From Sphingobacterium sp. ML3W (lineage in GTDB: Bacteria; Bacteroidota; Bacteroidia; Sphingobacteriales; Sphingobacteriaceae): a stretch of 64,000 bases of DNA. Below the pieces are notes generated by a model, which did not search any database, was not told the DNA's origin, and saw only the letters and a program-made list of their open reading frames with translations. The position numbers were made by a program, and so were the translations under genes. Below are positions 55,618 to 64,000 of the stretch, piece by piece; position 1 is the stretch's first letter; every line of letters starts with the position of its first letter. The DNA is taken from NCBI RefSeq assembly GCF_029542085.1, contig NZ_CP107036.1, positions 2,294,001 through 2,358,000 on the forward strand. The letters are read 5' to 3'.

Positions 55618-58600
55618 ATGAGAAAACATTTGATTACCAGCATTTTGCTAAGTACAATTGGTACATCGATTACCTATGCGCAAAATGAAACTACCTCTGC
55701 CCTAAATGGAACAGTCAGAGAGGGGAACACTCCTATCAATGGCGCAACAATTGAGGCTATCCATTTACCATCTGGGACAAAATACACGACTTCATCACGT
55801 AACGATGGCCGTTATAACCTTCCGAATATGCGTATCGGTGGTCCTTATCAAATCACTGTAACTTATTTAGGTCATACACCAAATGTCAAGCAAGTAGAAA
55901 AACTGGCATTGGGACAAAGTTCAACCCTTGATATTCAGATGATCGCCAATGATAGGCTTTTGGAAGAAGTAGTTGTCGTGGGCACAAGGCAGGGAAAAGT
56001 CTTCAATTCAGGGCGAACTGGTGCTTCGCAGAATATCTCACGTACGGCAATACAGAATTTACCCACACTCAACCGGAGTTTTACAGATTTCGTCAAGCTG
56101 ACGCCTCAATTCTCCATGCAATACGGTAATCCTTCATTTGCAGGAAGAAGCAATCTTGCCAACAACTTCACGATTGATGGAGCATTGTTTAACAATGCTT
56201 TTGGACTACAGGGGACAATTGGAAGCCAGACGAACTCGCAACCGATTAATATGGATGCCTTTGAAGAGATCTCTGTTAATATCGCTCCCTACGATGTGAG
56301 GCAAAATGGCTTCACAGGGGCTGCAATCAATGCTGTCACTCGAAGTGGTACAAATGAAATACAGGGTTCATTAAACTATTATTTCAGAAATCAGGATCTT
56401 GTCAATAAGTATAATTCAGCGGGTCTGAAAGCTCCTGTCAATAATTTTAATCTCAAAGGATATGGGTTTACAGTCGGCGGTCCAATTATTAAAAATAAGC
56501 TTTTCTTTTTTGCTAGTGGAGAAATTGAGCGAAGGGTGGATCCCGGAACAAACTTTATCGCTTCGCGCGGAGGCAACACGGGCCCTAATGTGTCAACTGT
56601 CTCAGCCGAAAAACTAGATGATCTAGCAAACTATCTCAAATCTATCGGATACAACCCTGGCTCTTATCAAGATTATCCTTTGGATACACGCAGTGACAAG
56701 TTTTCGATCAAATTAGATTACAACATCGACTCCAAAAATACGCTGAGTGCCAAATACTTTTACTTCCGCTCCTATCGGGATATCCTACCATCTAACAGTG
56801 GGGCGCCAAAAAACAATAGACAACCCTCGAATATAAGTCTACCATTTAGTTCAGCGGGCTACGGTATCAACAACAATATGGATAATGTGAATCTGGAGCT
56901 GCGTACGCGTATCAGTAGTAAATATTCCAACTCCCTAACCGTAGGCTATAATGTAATGGATGACTACCGTGAATCTAAAGGCGGCCAGCCATTCCCTTTG
57001 GTAGACATTATGAATCCTGATGGAAGTAGCATGACTGCTTTTGGGTATGAACCCTTTACGGCATTTAACAGTCTAAAAACAAAAGTTTTTCAAGCGACTA
57101 ACAACTTCAATATATATGCCGGCAAGCATGAAATCACACTGGGAGCTAACTTTGAAAATTATAGAACAAGAAATGGTTTTGCACCAAACTACTATGGAGC
57201 TTATACTTTTGCCAGTCTTGATGATTTTTATAATTCAGCTAAAAACAATATTTCAAATGCAACCAAATACCAAGTACAATATTCTGTATTGGCTGATGGG
57301 TCTTTCCCCTATTCGGAGGTTTCAGCCAATATGCTTGGTCTGTATGTGCAGGACGCCTTTGCTGTAAACAATAATTTTAAACTCACCGCTGGACTACGGG
57401 CTGATTACACACACATATCATCACCTAGTGATCTTAAAAATGATAATGTCAGCAAATTGACCTTTGATCAGGGCGAAAAAATTGATGTTTCAAAATACCC
57501 TAAGGGAACTATTCTATGGTCGCCTCGCATTGGATTCAACTGGAACGTCAATGGAACCAATCAAACTCAAATACGTGGTGGCTCGGGGATCTTTACCGGT
57601 CGCCCGCCGTTGGTATGGATCTCCAACCAAGCTGGTAACAATGGTGTTATGTTTGGATCTGAAACAATAGATAAGCCCACCAATCGCCCTTTCACGCCAG
57701 ATGTGGATGCCTATCGCAATGTGAATCATCAAACAGCCGCAAATAATTCGAGCTATAACCTTGCTGTTACGGCCAATAACTTCAAATTTATGCAGCTATG
57801 GCGCACAAATCTTGCCATAGACCAAAAATTGCCAAGCGGAGTCATCGGTACATTTGAAGCAATGTATTCCAAGGATATCAATTCTGTTTATTTCCGGAAT
57901 GTCAATCTAAATACGACAGATGGTACAGCTTTAACTGGTGCTGATAACCGTATGCGTTATACGACACCACGTATATATGGTGCTGCGAAACCTACTCCTG
58001 AAAATCCAAATATTTCGGATGCGATCGTCATGTCCAATACTTCAAAAGGATATAGCTATACCCTGACAGGAACATTATCAAAAGAATTTAAAGGTGGATT
58101 TTTTGCTAATATCGGTTATACCTATACTGATTCAAGATCCGTTAACGACGGAGGTTCTATTGCACAATCGATGTGGCGAGATCGATATGTATCTGGGAAC
58201 CCAAATAATGCGGACCTCTCCTATTCAACTTACCTGGTTAAAAACAGATTTATTGCCAACTTCTCTTACCGGAAAGAGTATTTTGATCATTTGGGAACGA
58301 CTTTCTCCTTGTTTTATCAATTGCAGGATGGTCCACGCTATTCTTATACTTATGGGGGTGACCTAAATAATGATGGTCTATCTGGTAACGATTTGATTTA
58401 TATTCCAAATAATAAGGCGGAAATTGCATTGGTAGGTGACAATGACAAAGATATGCGTACACCAGATCAACTGTGGTCACAATTGAATGGTTATATCAAT
58501 CAGGACAGCTACCTGAATGCACACCGGGGTCAATACGCGAAACGCAACGCGTTGGTCGGAAAAATGATCGGTACTCTTGATATCCGTGTTGCTCAGGATG

Positions 58601-58884
58601 TATTCTTAAATACTGGTGGAAAAAAACATCAATTACAAATTACATTCGACGTATTCAATTTTGGAAATATGATCAATAAAAATTGGGGTGTGGCACAATT
58701 TGCCAATAAGGCGAATGGTATACTAAATTACAAAGGACTCAACACTCAGGGCCAACCAACTTTTTCTTTCCCTTATTTAGATGCGACGAATCAGATTCCA
58801 TTGACCAGTACATTTTCAAATAGTGTTGACGAAACATCGCGTTGGAGAATTCAACTTGGCGTCCGTTATCGTTTCAATCAATAA
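55618..58884 (+). CDS. TonB-dependent receptor, Oar-like
   Basis: 1088 residues. After a signal peptide (MRKHLITSILLSTIGTSITYA, cut before QNE) comes a carboxypeptidase-regulatory-like domain (about 25-100, NGTVREGNTPINGATIEA), a plug (about 115-240) with DRLLEEVVVVGTRQGK, then a large OmpA-like barrel ending GVRYRFNQ. No STN domain and no SusD partner follow, so it is a stand-alone Oar-type receptor. It is likely in the envelope but its ligand is not known. Confidence 0.9.
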   Translation: MRKHLITSILLSTIGTSITYAQNETTSALNGTVREGNTPINGATIEAIHLPSGTKYTTSSRNDGRYNLPNMRIGGPYQITVTYLGHTPNVKQVEKLALGQSSTLDIQMIANDRLLEEVVVVGTRQGKVFNSGRTGASQNISRTAIQNLPTLNRSFTDFVKLTPQFSMQYGNPSFAGRSNLANNFTIDGALFNNAFGLQGTIGSQTNSQPINMDAFEEISVNIAPYDVRQNGFTGAAINAVTRSGTNEIQGSLNYYFRNQDLVNKYNSAGLKAPVNNFNLKGYGFTVGGPIIKNKLFFFASGEIERRVDPGTNFIASRGGNTGPNVSTVSAEKLDDLANYLKSIGYNPGSYQDYPLDTRSDKFSIKLDYNIDSKNTLSAKYFYFRSYRDILPSNSGAPKNNRQPSNISLPFSSAGYGINNNMDNVNLELRTRISSKYSNSLTVGYNVMDDYRESKGGQPFPLVDIMNPDGSSMTAFGYEPFTAFNSLKTKVFQATNNFNIYAGKHEITLGANFENYRTRNGFAPNYYGAYTFASLDDFYNSAKNNISNATKYQVQYSVLADGSFPYSEVSANMLGLYVQDAFAVNNNFKLTAGLRADYTHISSPSDLKNDNVSKLTFDQGEKIDVSKYPKGTILWSPRIGFNWNVNGTNQTQIRGGSGIFTGRPPLVWISNQAGNNGVMFGSETIDKPTNRPFTPDVDAYRNVNHQTAANNSSYNLAVTANNFKFMQLWRTNLAIDQKLPSGVIGTFEAMYSKDINSVYFRNVNLNTTDGTALTGADNRMRYTTPRIYGAAKPTPENPNISDAIVMSNTSKGYSYTLTGTLSKEFKGGFFANIGYTYTDSRSVNDGGSIAQSMWRDRYVSGNPNNADLSYSTYLVKNRFIANFSYRKEYFDHLGTTFSLFYQLQDGPRYSYTYGGDLNNDGLSGNDLIYIPNNKAEIALVGDNDKDMRTPDQLWSQLNGYINQDSYLNAHRGQYAKRNALVGKMIGTLDIRVAQDVFLNTGGKKHQLQITFDVFNFGNMINKNWGVAQFANKANGILNYKGLNTQGQPTFSFPYLDATNQIPLTSTFSNSVDETSRWRIQLGVRYRFNQ

Positions 58885-58905
58885 GTAAAAAATAATGTAA
58901 ATTTG

Positions 58906-58934
58906 ACCCATCCTTGTTTAAGGATGGGTTTTTA
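58906..58934 (+). terminator. Terminator after the Oar-like receptor
   Basis: acccatcctt (58906-58915) and aaggatgggt (58920-58929) form a perfect 10-bp stem with a 4-base loop and a following T-run. Confidence 0.88.
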
Positions 58935-58946
58935 GTTTAATATGAT

Positions 58947-59891
58947 ATGAAAAAAATATTACTTTCTTTTGTTACTCTCTTTATATGTATTTCCTCCCAA
59001 GCGCAACATTTCGACTTAATCCCTCTAGGTATATATGGTGGTGAGCAAGAGGATAATCTATCGGCCTACCTGGTTGGAGCTCCAAAGGACACTGCTTTTC
59101 TCTGCCTTGATGCCGGTACAATAAATACTGGGATACGAAAAGCCATCCAGCTGAAAAGTCTCCATGGAACAGAAGAAACGATCCTACATAATCAAATAAA
59201 AGGGTATTTTATTTCTCATGGTCATTTAGATCATCTATCCGGTCTGATTATCAATTCTCCAGCAGATAGCAAAAAGAATATTTTTGCTCTTGCTCCTGTA
59301 CTTCAGATTTTACAAAACCATTATTTTATAAACGATACCTGGATTAATTTTGCTGATCAGGGGCAAAAACCAATTCTTGGAAAGTATCATTACAGTGAAT
59401 TGCAAGAAGGAATAGAATTTGCGGCACAAAATACCCCTTTCTTGCTGACGGCATACGAATTAAGCCATGTAAATCCGTATAAAAGCAGTGCTGTGCTGGT
59501 GCGCCATCATGATCATTATCTGCTCTATCTCGGAGATACGGGTGCCGACCGGGTTGAAAAGGCTGACAGACTTGACAATCTTTGGAAAAATATTGCTCCA
59601 TTGATCACGAAAGGTCAATTAAGCACCATATTAATTGAGGTATCTTTTCCCAATAGTCAAGCCGAAAACCTGCTTTTCGGTCATCTTACCCCTAATCTGT
59701 TATTAGAGGAGTTAAACAAACTAAAAGATAAGATCGGACAAAATGATTTAAAAGGATTAAACATCGTGGTCACTCACCGAAAACCAACAAGAGATAATCC
59801 AGAAATCATAAAAAAGGAGCTCCTAAAAAACAATCCCTTAAAAGTAAATTATATTTTTCCTGAGCAAGGAAAAAAGATTAGTCTACCTTAA
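58947..59891 (+). CDS. Class II 3',5'-cyclic-nucleotide phosphodiesterase, exported
   Basis: 314 residues with a signal peptide (MKKILLSFVTLFICISSQA). The metallo-beta-lactamase-like HxHxDH is visible as SHGHLDH (His91, His93, Asp95, His96), followed by YLLYLGDTGADRVEK and ILIEVSFPNSQAENLLFGHLT, which match class II (CpdP-type) enzymes. It would hydrolyse cyclic nucleotides outside the cytoplasm. It lies directly after the receptor's terminator and so probably has its own promoter. Confidence 0.88.
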   Translation: MKKILLSFVTLFICISSQAQHFDLIPLGIYGGEQEDNLSAYLVGAPKDTAFLCLDAGTINTGIRKAIQLKSLHGTEETILHNQIKGYFISHGHLDHLSGLIINSPADSKKNIFALAPVLQILQNHYFINDTWINFADQGQKPILGKYHYSELQEGIEFAAQNTPFLLTAYELSHVNPYKSSAVLVRHHDHYLLYLGDTGADRVEKADRLDNLWKNIAPLITKGQLSTILIEVSFPNSQAENLLFGHLTPNLLLEELNKLKDKIGQNDLKGLNIVVTHRKPTRDNPEIIKKELLKNNPLKVNYIFPEQGKKISLP

Positions 59892-59984
59892 CCATATCTG
59901 GTAACAAGATGTCTCAAAAGTGCGATTCCGCTGAAATTTAATTGCTGAAAGAAGACGATTGAGGTTACGAACGAAATTAAAGAA

Positions 59985-60021
59985 CAATAGGGATGACCAA
60001 GTTTTTTGGCCGTCCCTATTG
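59985..60021. terminator. Bidirectional terminator between phosphodiesterase and nitroreductase
   Basis: caatagggatgaccaa (59985-60000) and ttggccgtccctattg (60006-60021) pair with one G-U and one mismatch. Read on the minus strand it is followed by a T-rich stretch (ttctttaattt). It lies between convergent genes. Confidence 0.75.
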
Positions 60022-60033
60022 CTATTAAAAGAA

Positions 60034-60633
60034 CTATATTGCCTGAATAATATCCGCCATATTCAGACGTGATTTAGCTGTTATGCTAGGCTGATTTGAA
60101 TCCTCCGCATTTCGATAACCTATGGCAACGGCAAATAAGCTATGGTATTGCTCGAGCCCCAAGATTTGATCATAACGATCATTTTCAATTCCCTCCATTG
60201 GTGTTGCATCAATATTATTTGACGCACAGGCCGCAAGAAAAAATCCCAAAGAAAGATAAACCTGCTGCTTCATCCAGGATTGCACATGTTGATCTCCCTG
60301 TGATTTTAAAAAACGATGGTAATAATTTATCGATCCCTCGGGAAGCGTGCTGTTGATCTGCTCCTCGAATCGTTGCACATCGTTAAGAGCACTAAAGACT
60401 ACCAGATGACTTGCCTCATTAATTTTCTCCGCATTCCAATAGGATGCTTCCGCTAATTTTGTTTTTGTCTCTCCATCTGAAATAAAGAAAAACTTCCAGG
60501 GTTGACTATTGATGGATGATGGACTCAGGCGAAGTATTTCTTTTAGCTCAGCAATCTTGTCCGCTGAAATTCTTTCTGTTGAATTATACTTTTTTGTTGT
60601 ATAACGTTGTTTTGCTGTTTCTATAAATGCCAT
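60034..60633 (-). CDS. Nitroreductase-family flavoprotein
   Basis: 199 residues from the ATG at 60633 (MAFIETAKQRYTTKKYN), which matches the usual family start; a longer frame to 60702 is rejected because it overlaps the promoter. FMN-contacting positions are visible in RYTTKKYN and SPSSINSQPWKFFFI. It uses NAD(P)H to reduce nitro groups or quinones. It is divergent from an HxlR regulator whose operator-like palindrome covers its upstream region. Confidence 0.9.
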   Translation of the reverse strand: MAFIETAKQRYTTKKYNSTERISADKIAELKEILRLSPSSINSQPWKFFFISDGETKTKLAEASYWNAEKINEASHLVVFSALNDVQRFEEQINSTLPEGSINYYHRFLKSQGDQHVQSWMKQQVYLSLGFFLAACASNNIDATPMEGIENDRYDQILGLEQYHSLFAVAIGYRNAEDSNQPSITAKSRLNMADIIQAI

Positions 60634-60651
60634 AACATACAATTTTAAATT

Positions 60652-60670
60652 AACTATATTTTTTATAGTT
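60652..60670. promoter_or_regulatory. Candidate HxlR operator
   Basis: aactata (60652-60658) and tatagtt (60664-60670) form perfect arms around 5 bases. It lies just downstream of the nitroreductase -7 element, between the divergent genes, where an HxlR repressor would be expected to bind. Confidence 0.45.
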
Positions 60671-60671
60671 G

Positions 60672-60679
60672 CAAACTTA
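60672..60679 (-). promoter_or_regulatory. -7 element taagtttg for the nitroreductase gene
   Basis: Minus-strand TAnnTTTG with a -33 TTG 20 bases upstream (60700-60702), a full Bacteroidota-type promoter. Confidence 0.6.
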
Positions 60680-60691
60680 AATATAGTGTTA

Positions 60692-60699
60692 TATATTTG
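60692..60699 (+). promoter_or_regulatory. -7 element tatatttg for the HxlR gene
   Basis: Plus-strand TAnnTTTG with a -33 TTG 20 bases upstream (60669-60671). It overlaps the opposite promoter, so the two start sites are interlocked. Confidence 0.6.
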
Positions 60700-60727
60700 C
60701 AATAACGGTCAAAGTTGATAGTAACAG

Positions 60728-61075
60728 ATGTATTTGATAGACAACAAACAATACCCATGCAGTACCAGCCTGACAATGAAATACATAGGCGGAAAATGGA
60801 AAGCAGTCATCCTCATTCATTTAATTGAAAAAAAACGTTATAATGAGTTGAGAAAAGAATGTCCAATGATTACCGAACGTACATTGAGCCTACAGCTGAA
60901 GGAGCTGGAAGCAGACGGCTTGGTCACGCGGACAGTACACACGGACAAAGCGCCATTAAAGGTCGATTATGAACTTACGGAATTTGGCAGGACACTTATT
61001 CCTCTATTGGAATCTATTGCACTATGGGGCAGGGAGACTGCAAGTAGAACTGGAGGAGTTCAACAGGTTAAATAG
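60728..61075 (+). CDS. HxlR-family transcriptional regulator
   Basis: 115 residues of winged-helix fold. It carries MKYIGGKWKAVILIHLIEKK and ITERTLSLQLKELEADGLVT, both hallmarks of HxlR. The N-terminal cysteine (PCSTSL) is the one sometimes used in redox or electrophile sensing. It is divergent from the nitroreductase, a common pair in which the regulator represses the flavoprotein. Interlocked promoters and a palindrome between them support this. Confidence 0.9.
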   Translation: MYLIDNKQYPCSTSLTMKYIGGKWKAVILIHLIEKKRYNELRKECPMITERTLSLQLKELEADGLVTRTVHTDKAPLKVDYELTEFGRTLIPLLESIALWGRETASRTGGVQQVK

Positions 61076-61108
61076 AATCCAAATAGTAGCTGTGCTTATC
61101 AGTAACGT

Positions 61109-61681
61109 ATGAATGAACATCTCCTTAAGATCAACAGCATTATTGAACAGCTCGACGGGGATACCCTCAGTGCACTCGAGGCTGTCTCAAAAATAAAAAC
61201 CTATAAAAAGGGTGATTTTATACTCTATCAGGGTGAGGTCTGCCGATATAGCTTTTGGATCGAATCTGGTATCGCAAGAAAATTTTATCTGAACGAGAAC
61301 AAAGAGCTAACGACTGAACTGCTCTTTGAAAATGACCTCGCTGTTGCGTTTAGCAGTTATGTTACCCAGGGGCCGAGCCAAGAGTTTATACAAGCGGTCA
61401 CAGATGTTAGAGTATCATCAATTGATAATAGCTCTTTCCAGCGTATAAAAGGTCAATTTTCGGCTTTAATGGAGCTAGATCTCTTGATGACCGAGTATTA
61501 CACCATGTGGCTGGAAAAAAGACTATTTGATTTTCATACACTTGATGCATCCACGCGTTATTCACAGCTCCTGAGAAATCAAACCAATATTATACAACAG
61601 GTTCCCCTTACCTATATCGCATCTTACCTAGGCATTTCATTAGAAACCTTAAGCAGAATCCGCGCAAAAATCAAATACTGA
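61109..61681 (+). CDS. Crp/Fnr-family transcriptional regulator
   Basis: 190 residues. The effector domain covers about 25-125 (KKGDFILYQGEVCRYSFWIE) and the C-terminal helix-turn-helix ends IASYLGISLETLSRIRAKIK, with the canonical E-T-L-S-R. It lies 33 bases downstream of the HxlR gene on the same strand and 72 bases upstream of the DUF418 gene, with an FNR-like palindrome between them. It probably controls the DUF418 gene. Effector unknown. Confidence 0.87.
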   Translation: MNEHLLKINSIIEQLDGDTLSALEAVSKIKTYKKGDFILYQGEVCRYSFWIESGIARKFYLNENKELTTELLFENDLAVAFSSYVTQGPSQEFIQAVTDVRVSSIDNSSFQRIKGQFSALMELDLLMTEYYTMWLEKRLFDFHTLDASTRYSQLLRNQTNIIQQVPLTYIASYLGISLETLSRIRAKIKY

Positions 61682-61683
61682 TT

Positions 61684-61701
61684 ATTTGACTTAAGTCAAA
61701 T
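61684..61701. promoter_or_regulatory. FNR-like palindrome TTGAC-N4-GTCAA
   Basis: The 18-base stretch atttgacttaagtcaaat is a perfect palindrome holding TTGAC-TTAA-GTCAA. Its centre (61692.5) lies 33 bp before the centre of an aaaatttg -7-like element (61722-61729, 5 of 6 conserved positions), the same spacing as at 54401 and 23781. Confidence 0.6.
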
Positions 61702-61753
61702 GCCATGTTAACACATCTTTCAAAATTTGCATAACATTTTGAAAGCAATTATC

Positions 61754-62836
61754 ATGGCAGAAAAAACGAGATTTATAGGATTTGACTTACTAAGAGCGTA
61801 TGCAATCTTTGGGATGTATATCGTAAATTTTAACATGGTGTTCGGAGACCACAACGATACAAGTTGGCAGGGACAATTCCTCTCCCTCTTTAGTGGTAAC
61901 TCAAGCACTATATTTGTTATGTTAGCAGGTATGGGGTTAATCCTGATGACAAAAAAACAGGCATTTGGCACCGCTGAAGAACAGCTAAATCAGAAATATA
62001 TTGCACTTAAACGGGCCGGATTTTTATTTGCTTTGGGAATATTACTCGCTATCTGGTGGCCAGCGGATATCCTACATTTTTACGGGTTTTATATGTTCAT
62101 TGCCTCATTTTTCCTTTTCCGCGATAAAAAACAATATATCTATGGAGCAATTATCTTTGCCGTTATCTTCCACCTGCTACTTCTTTGGATTCCCTATGAA
62201 ACAGGCTGGAATTTTGACACGCTGGAATATAAAGATATGTGGACTTTATCTGGTTTTATACGAAACTCTTTCTATAACGGCTGGAATGCTGTTTTCCCTT
62301 GGATGAGTTATTTTATTACCGGAATGTATTTGGCAAAACTAGACTGGTCGGATTTAAGTATACAGAGGAAAACATTTGCTATCGGACTAGTACTTTACTT
62401 ATTGATCCAAATGTTGCAATGTATTTCCAAAAATCTGATGACTCCTGAGATTGATTTTTTTCTAAATGCAGATTATCTGCCCCCTTTTCTACCCTTCTTA
62501 ATCAGTACAATAGGCTTTGGATTAATGTTAATTGCTTCTTTCATGTATATCAGCAAATTTATTGCACAGAACAAGTTTGCAAACGATTTGGCCAAAACGG
62601 GACAAATGACATTGACACACTATATTTCCCATCTAACAATCGGATTAGTTTTCTTCTCATTTATGATAAATCAGGGATGCTTTGCCAAGATCAATGCACA
62701 CAAATCACTGTCACCGATGCTCATATTTATCATTTCGCTTCTCTATTTTGCATGCAGTTACTATTTCAGTAAACTTTGGGCCAAAAGATTTAAACATGGT
62801 CCGTTCGAACTTCTACTGAGAAAAATTTCTGCTTAA
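61754..62836 (+). CDS. DUF418 family membrane protein
   Basis: 360 residues from the ATG at 61754 (MAEKTRFIGFDLLRAYAIFG), which gives the typical 'R-x(2)-G-x-DLLR-x-A' start; a TTG 27 bases upstream is not used. About nine transmembrane helices are visible. The pair of segments GIYMVNF-like (MYIVNFNMVFG) and HYISHLTIGLVFF is DUF418-like. Transport or acyl-transfer roles have been suggested for the family but remain open. It is likely controlled by the Crp-like gene upstream. Confidence 0.85.
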   Translation: MAEKTRFIGFDLLRAYAIFGMYIVNFNMVFGDHNDTSWQGQFLSLFSGNSSTIFVMLAGMGLILMTKKQAFGTAEEQLNQKYIALKRAGFLFALGILLAIWWPADILHFYGFYMFIASFFLFRDKKQYIYGAIIFAVIFHLLLLWIPYETGWNFDTLEYKDMWTLSGFIRNSFYNGWNAVFPWMSYFITGMYLAKLDWSDLSIQRKTFAIGLVLYLLIQMLQCISKNLMTPEIDFFLNADYLPPFLPFLISTIGFGLMLIASFMYISKFIAQNKFANDLAKTGQMTLTHYISHLTIGLVFFSFMINQGCFAKINAHKSLSPMLIFIISLLYFACSYYFSKLWAKRFKHGPFELLLRKISA

Positions 62837-62868
62837 GTTTGGACAAGCACAATGGTTCTTAAAAAGTT

Positions 62869-62910
62869 CTTCAATCAGAAGCGTCTATCCACGATCGCTT
62901 CCGATTGAAG
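62869..62910 (-). terminator. Terminator for the flavoprotein gene
   Basis: cttcaatcagaagcg (62869-62883) and cgcttccgattgaag (62896-62910) pair with one mismatch. On the minus strand it is followed by aacttttt. It lies between convergent genes. Confidence 0.75.
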
Positions 62911-62952
62911 TTGAGATTAAATTTGTTGTGGCTACGATCTTGCAAGTTTATA

Positions 62953-63861
62953 TTAGAAGTTTTCTTCAACCAATTCTTTATTGACCATTGCTCCCGCTAA
63001 ATTGCCTGCTGCTACGGCACTGGAAACGGACCGCATCATACTCGTATTATCGCCGCATGCAAAAACTCCTTTAATTGTTGTTTTCTGAAAACTGTCAACG
63101 GCAATATGCCCTTGTTCAGTCAATTCACAGCCCAACGCAACAGGAATACTTGAATGCTGCCTAAAAGGGATTGCTGCATATACGGCATCAAATGCTATTG
63201 CTTTGTTGTCCTTGAAAATCACTTTTTCTACCCAGCCATTTTTGTGCTGAATTTTACTAACCTGTTCTGCTATGACAGTTACACCGTGCTTCTTCAATTT
63301 TGCAGCCTGCTCCACACTGAAATTTGCTTCTCCAGAAGTCAATATTGTCAGATCGGCGGAGAGATTGTTGACTAAAGATGCCAAATGTAAAGCCCGTTCA
63401 CCATTAGCCATAATTGCTGTTTTCTTGCCCCTGAATTCATATCCATGGCAATATGGACAATGGATAACTGAAATCCCCCAACAGGCCGAAAAACCTTGGA
63501 TACCTGGCATGATATCTTCTACCCCAGTCGCAAAAATCACCTTTTTTGCACTAAATAGTTCACCATTTTCAGTACTAATTTCAAAGCCGGTACTTATTTT
63601 CTTTCCACTTACAGCAAGTCCTTTCTGGAATCTCACTGTTGGATAATTTAATACCTGCTCTTTAGCTTTTTTAGCAATAACCGATGGTTTTTCGCCATCA
63701 TGAGTTATAAAATTATGCGAATGCGGTGTTTGTCTATTACATGGTAGACCACTATCAATAATGAGCACCTGACGTAGTGATCTCCCCAGTGCCATTGCTG
63801 CCGAAAGTCCGGCATAACTTCCCCCAATAACGATGACATCAAAATTTTTATCGTCTTTCAT
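62953..63861 (-). CDS. Thioredoxin-reductase-like FAD flavoprotein
   Basis: 302 residues. The FAD-binding motif is VIVIGGSYAGLSAAMAL. The redox pair Cys135-Pro-Tyr-Cys138 lies in VIHCPYCHGYEFRG, and the NADPH-type fold follows (about 145-205). FACGDN closes the FAD domain. The C-P-Y-C sequence resembles TrxR (C-A-T-C) but with altered residues, as in some Bacteroidota reductases. The physiological partner is unknown. It stands alone with a terminator behind it. Confidence 0.88.
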   Translation of the reverse strand: MKDDKNFDVIVIGGSYAGLSAAMALGRSLRQVLIIDSGLPCNRQTPHSHNFITHDGEKPSVIAKKAKEQVLNYPTVRFQKGLAVSGKKISTGFEISTENGELFSAKKVIFATGVEDIMPGIQGFSACWGISVIHCPYCHGYEFRGKKTAIMANGERALHLASLVNNLSADLTILTSGEANFSVEQAAKLKKHGVTVIAEQVSKIQHKNGWVEKVIFKDNKAIAFDAVYAAIPFRQHSSIPVALGCELTEQGHIAVDSFQKTTIKGVFACGDNTSMMRSVSSAVAAGNLAGAMVNKELVEENF

Positions 63862-64000
63862 CTTTATAAATTTGATTTTAAATGCTGATGATACTAGCAG
63901 ATTTATGGTATGGACTTATAAGTAAGGTTTTCGTCTCCCGAACCTCTTCATTCCAGCAGGTGAATTAAATAAATCAGAATAGTTTCATCTATGATTATTT

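Noticed and set aside
58898..58905. taaatttg as a promoter for the phosphodiesterase
   Set aside because: A perfect -7 match, but the start site would fall inside the terminator hairpin of the preceding gene, so it may be chance and was not listed as a promoter.
60634..60702. Extended N-terminus of the nitroreductase
   Set aside because: It would cover the promoters and operator palindrome; the internal ATG matches the family start.

Overview
The window looks like chromosome of a Bacteroidota species of the Sphingobacteriaceae, most probably Sphingobacterium or a close relative. The signs are AT-rich DNA, SusC/SusD and FecI/FecR-type cassettes, many 'Gly/Ser-Cys' lipoproteins, short Crp/Fnr-like regulators that end just after the recognition helix, and promoters with the Bacteroidota -7 element TAnnTTTG. 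I see no tRNA, rRNA, CRISPR array or intact insertion sequence.

Layout. 1-6992 (minus): a truncated lipoprotein, then a cell-surface signalling cassette read as ECF sigma factor, FecR anti-sigma, STN-containing TonB-dependent receptor and beta-helix surface lipoprotein. 7096-8466 (minus): an S41 protease lipoprotein. 8467-9148: a long divergent spacer holding a strongly folded nested hairpin. 9149-19595 (plus): a second sigma/FecR/SusC/SusD cassette with an IPT-NHL lipoprotein and a beta-helix lipoprotein, i.e. a polysaccharide-utilisation-type locus of unknown substrate. 19654-21688 (minus): an acyltransferase and a lipoprotein. 21.9-25.0 kb (plus): Crp, DoxX, Crp, outer-membrane protein, DoxX. 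25.2-33 kb: a GH30 glycosidase and small housekeeping or stress genes (DinB-like, GNAT, GlxA-type AraC regulator, PH-like, YqaE, alpha/beta hydrolase, SRPBCC). 33.1-44.0 kb: an exported flavodoxin-RidA fusion, a 1907-residue helicase-nuclease, and a cluster of DUF7674-, DUF4272- and DUF1266-type genes that looks accessory. 44.3-64 kb: three more Crp-like regulators, an AraC regulator/aldo-keto reductase pair, ArsC, a porin, SugE, an Oar-like TonB receptor, class II cyclic-nucleotide phosphodiesterase, an HxlR/nitroreductase divergent pair, a DUF418 membrane protein and a thioredoxin-reductase-like flavoprotein.

The most interesting pattern is regulatory. Three of the five Crp/Fnr-like genes are followed by a palindrome whose centre lies exactly 33 bp upstream of the centre of a TAnnTTTG-like element serving the next gene (TTAAG-N4-CTTAA, TTTTGAT-N4-ATCAAAA and TTGAC-N4-GTCAA). 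That is the -40 position of a class II activator site, so these look like self-contained regulator-target modules. Other candidates are the nested RNA fold at 8791-8916, the exported WrbA-like/RidA fusion, the helicase with an N-terminal transglutaminase-like domain and a D-x(18)-DxK nuclease motif, and a (TGAT)16 microsatellite. Function calls come from reading motifs in the translated sequence. No database search was run.
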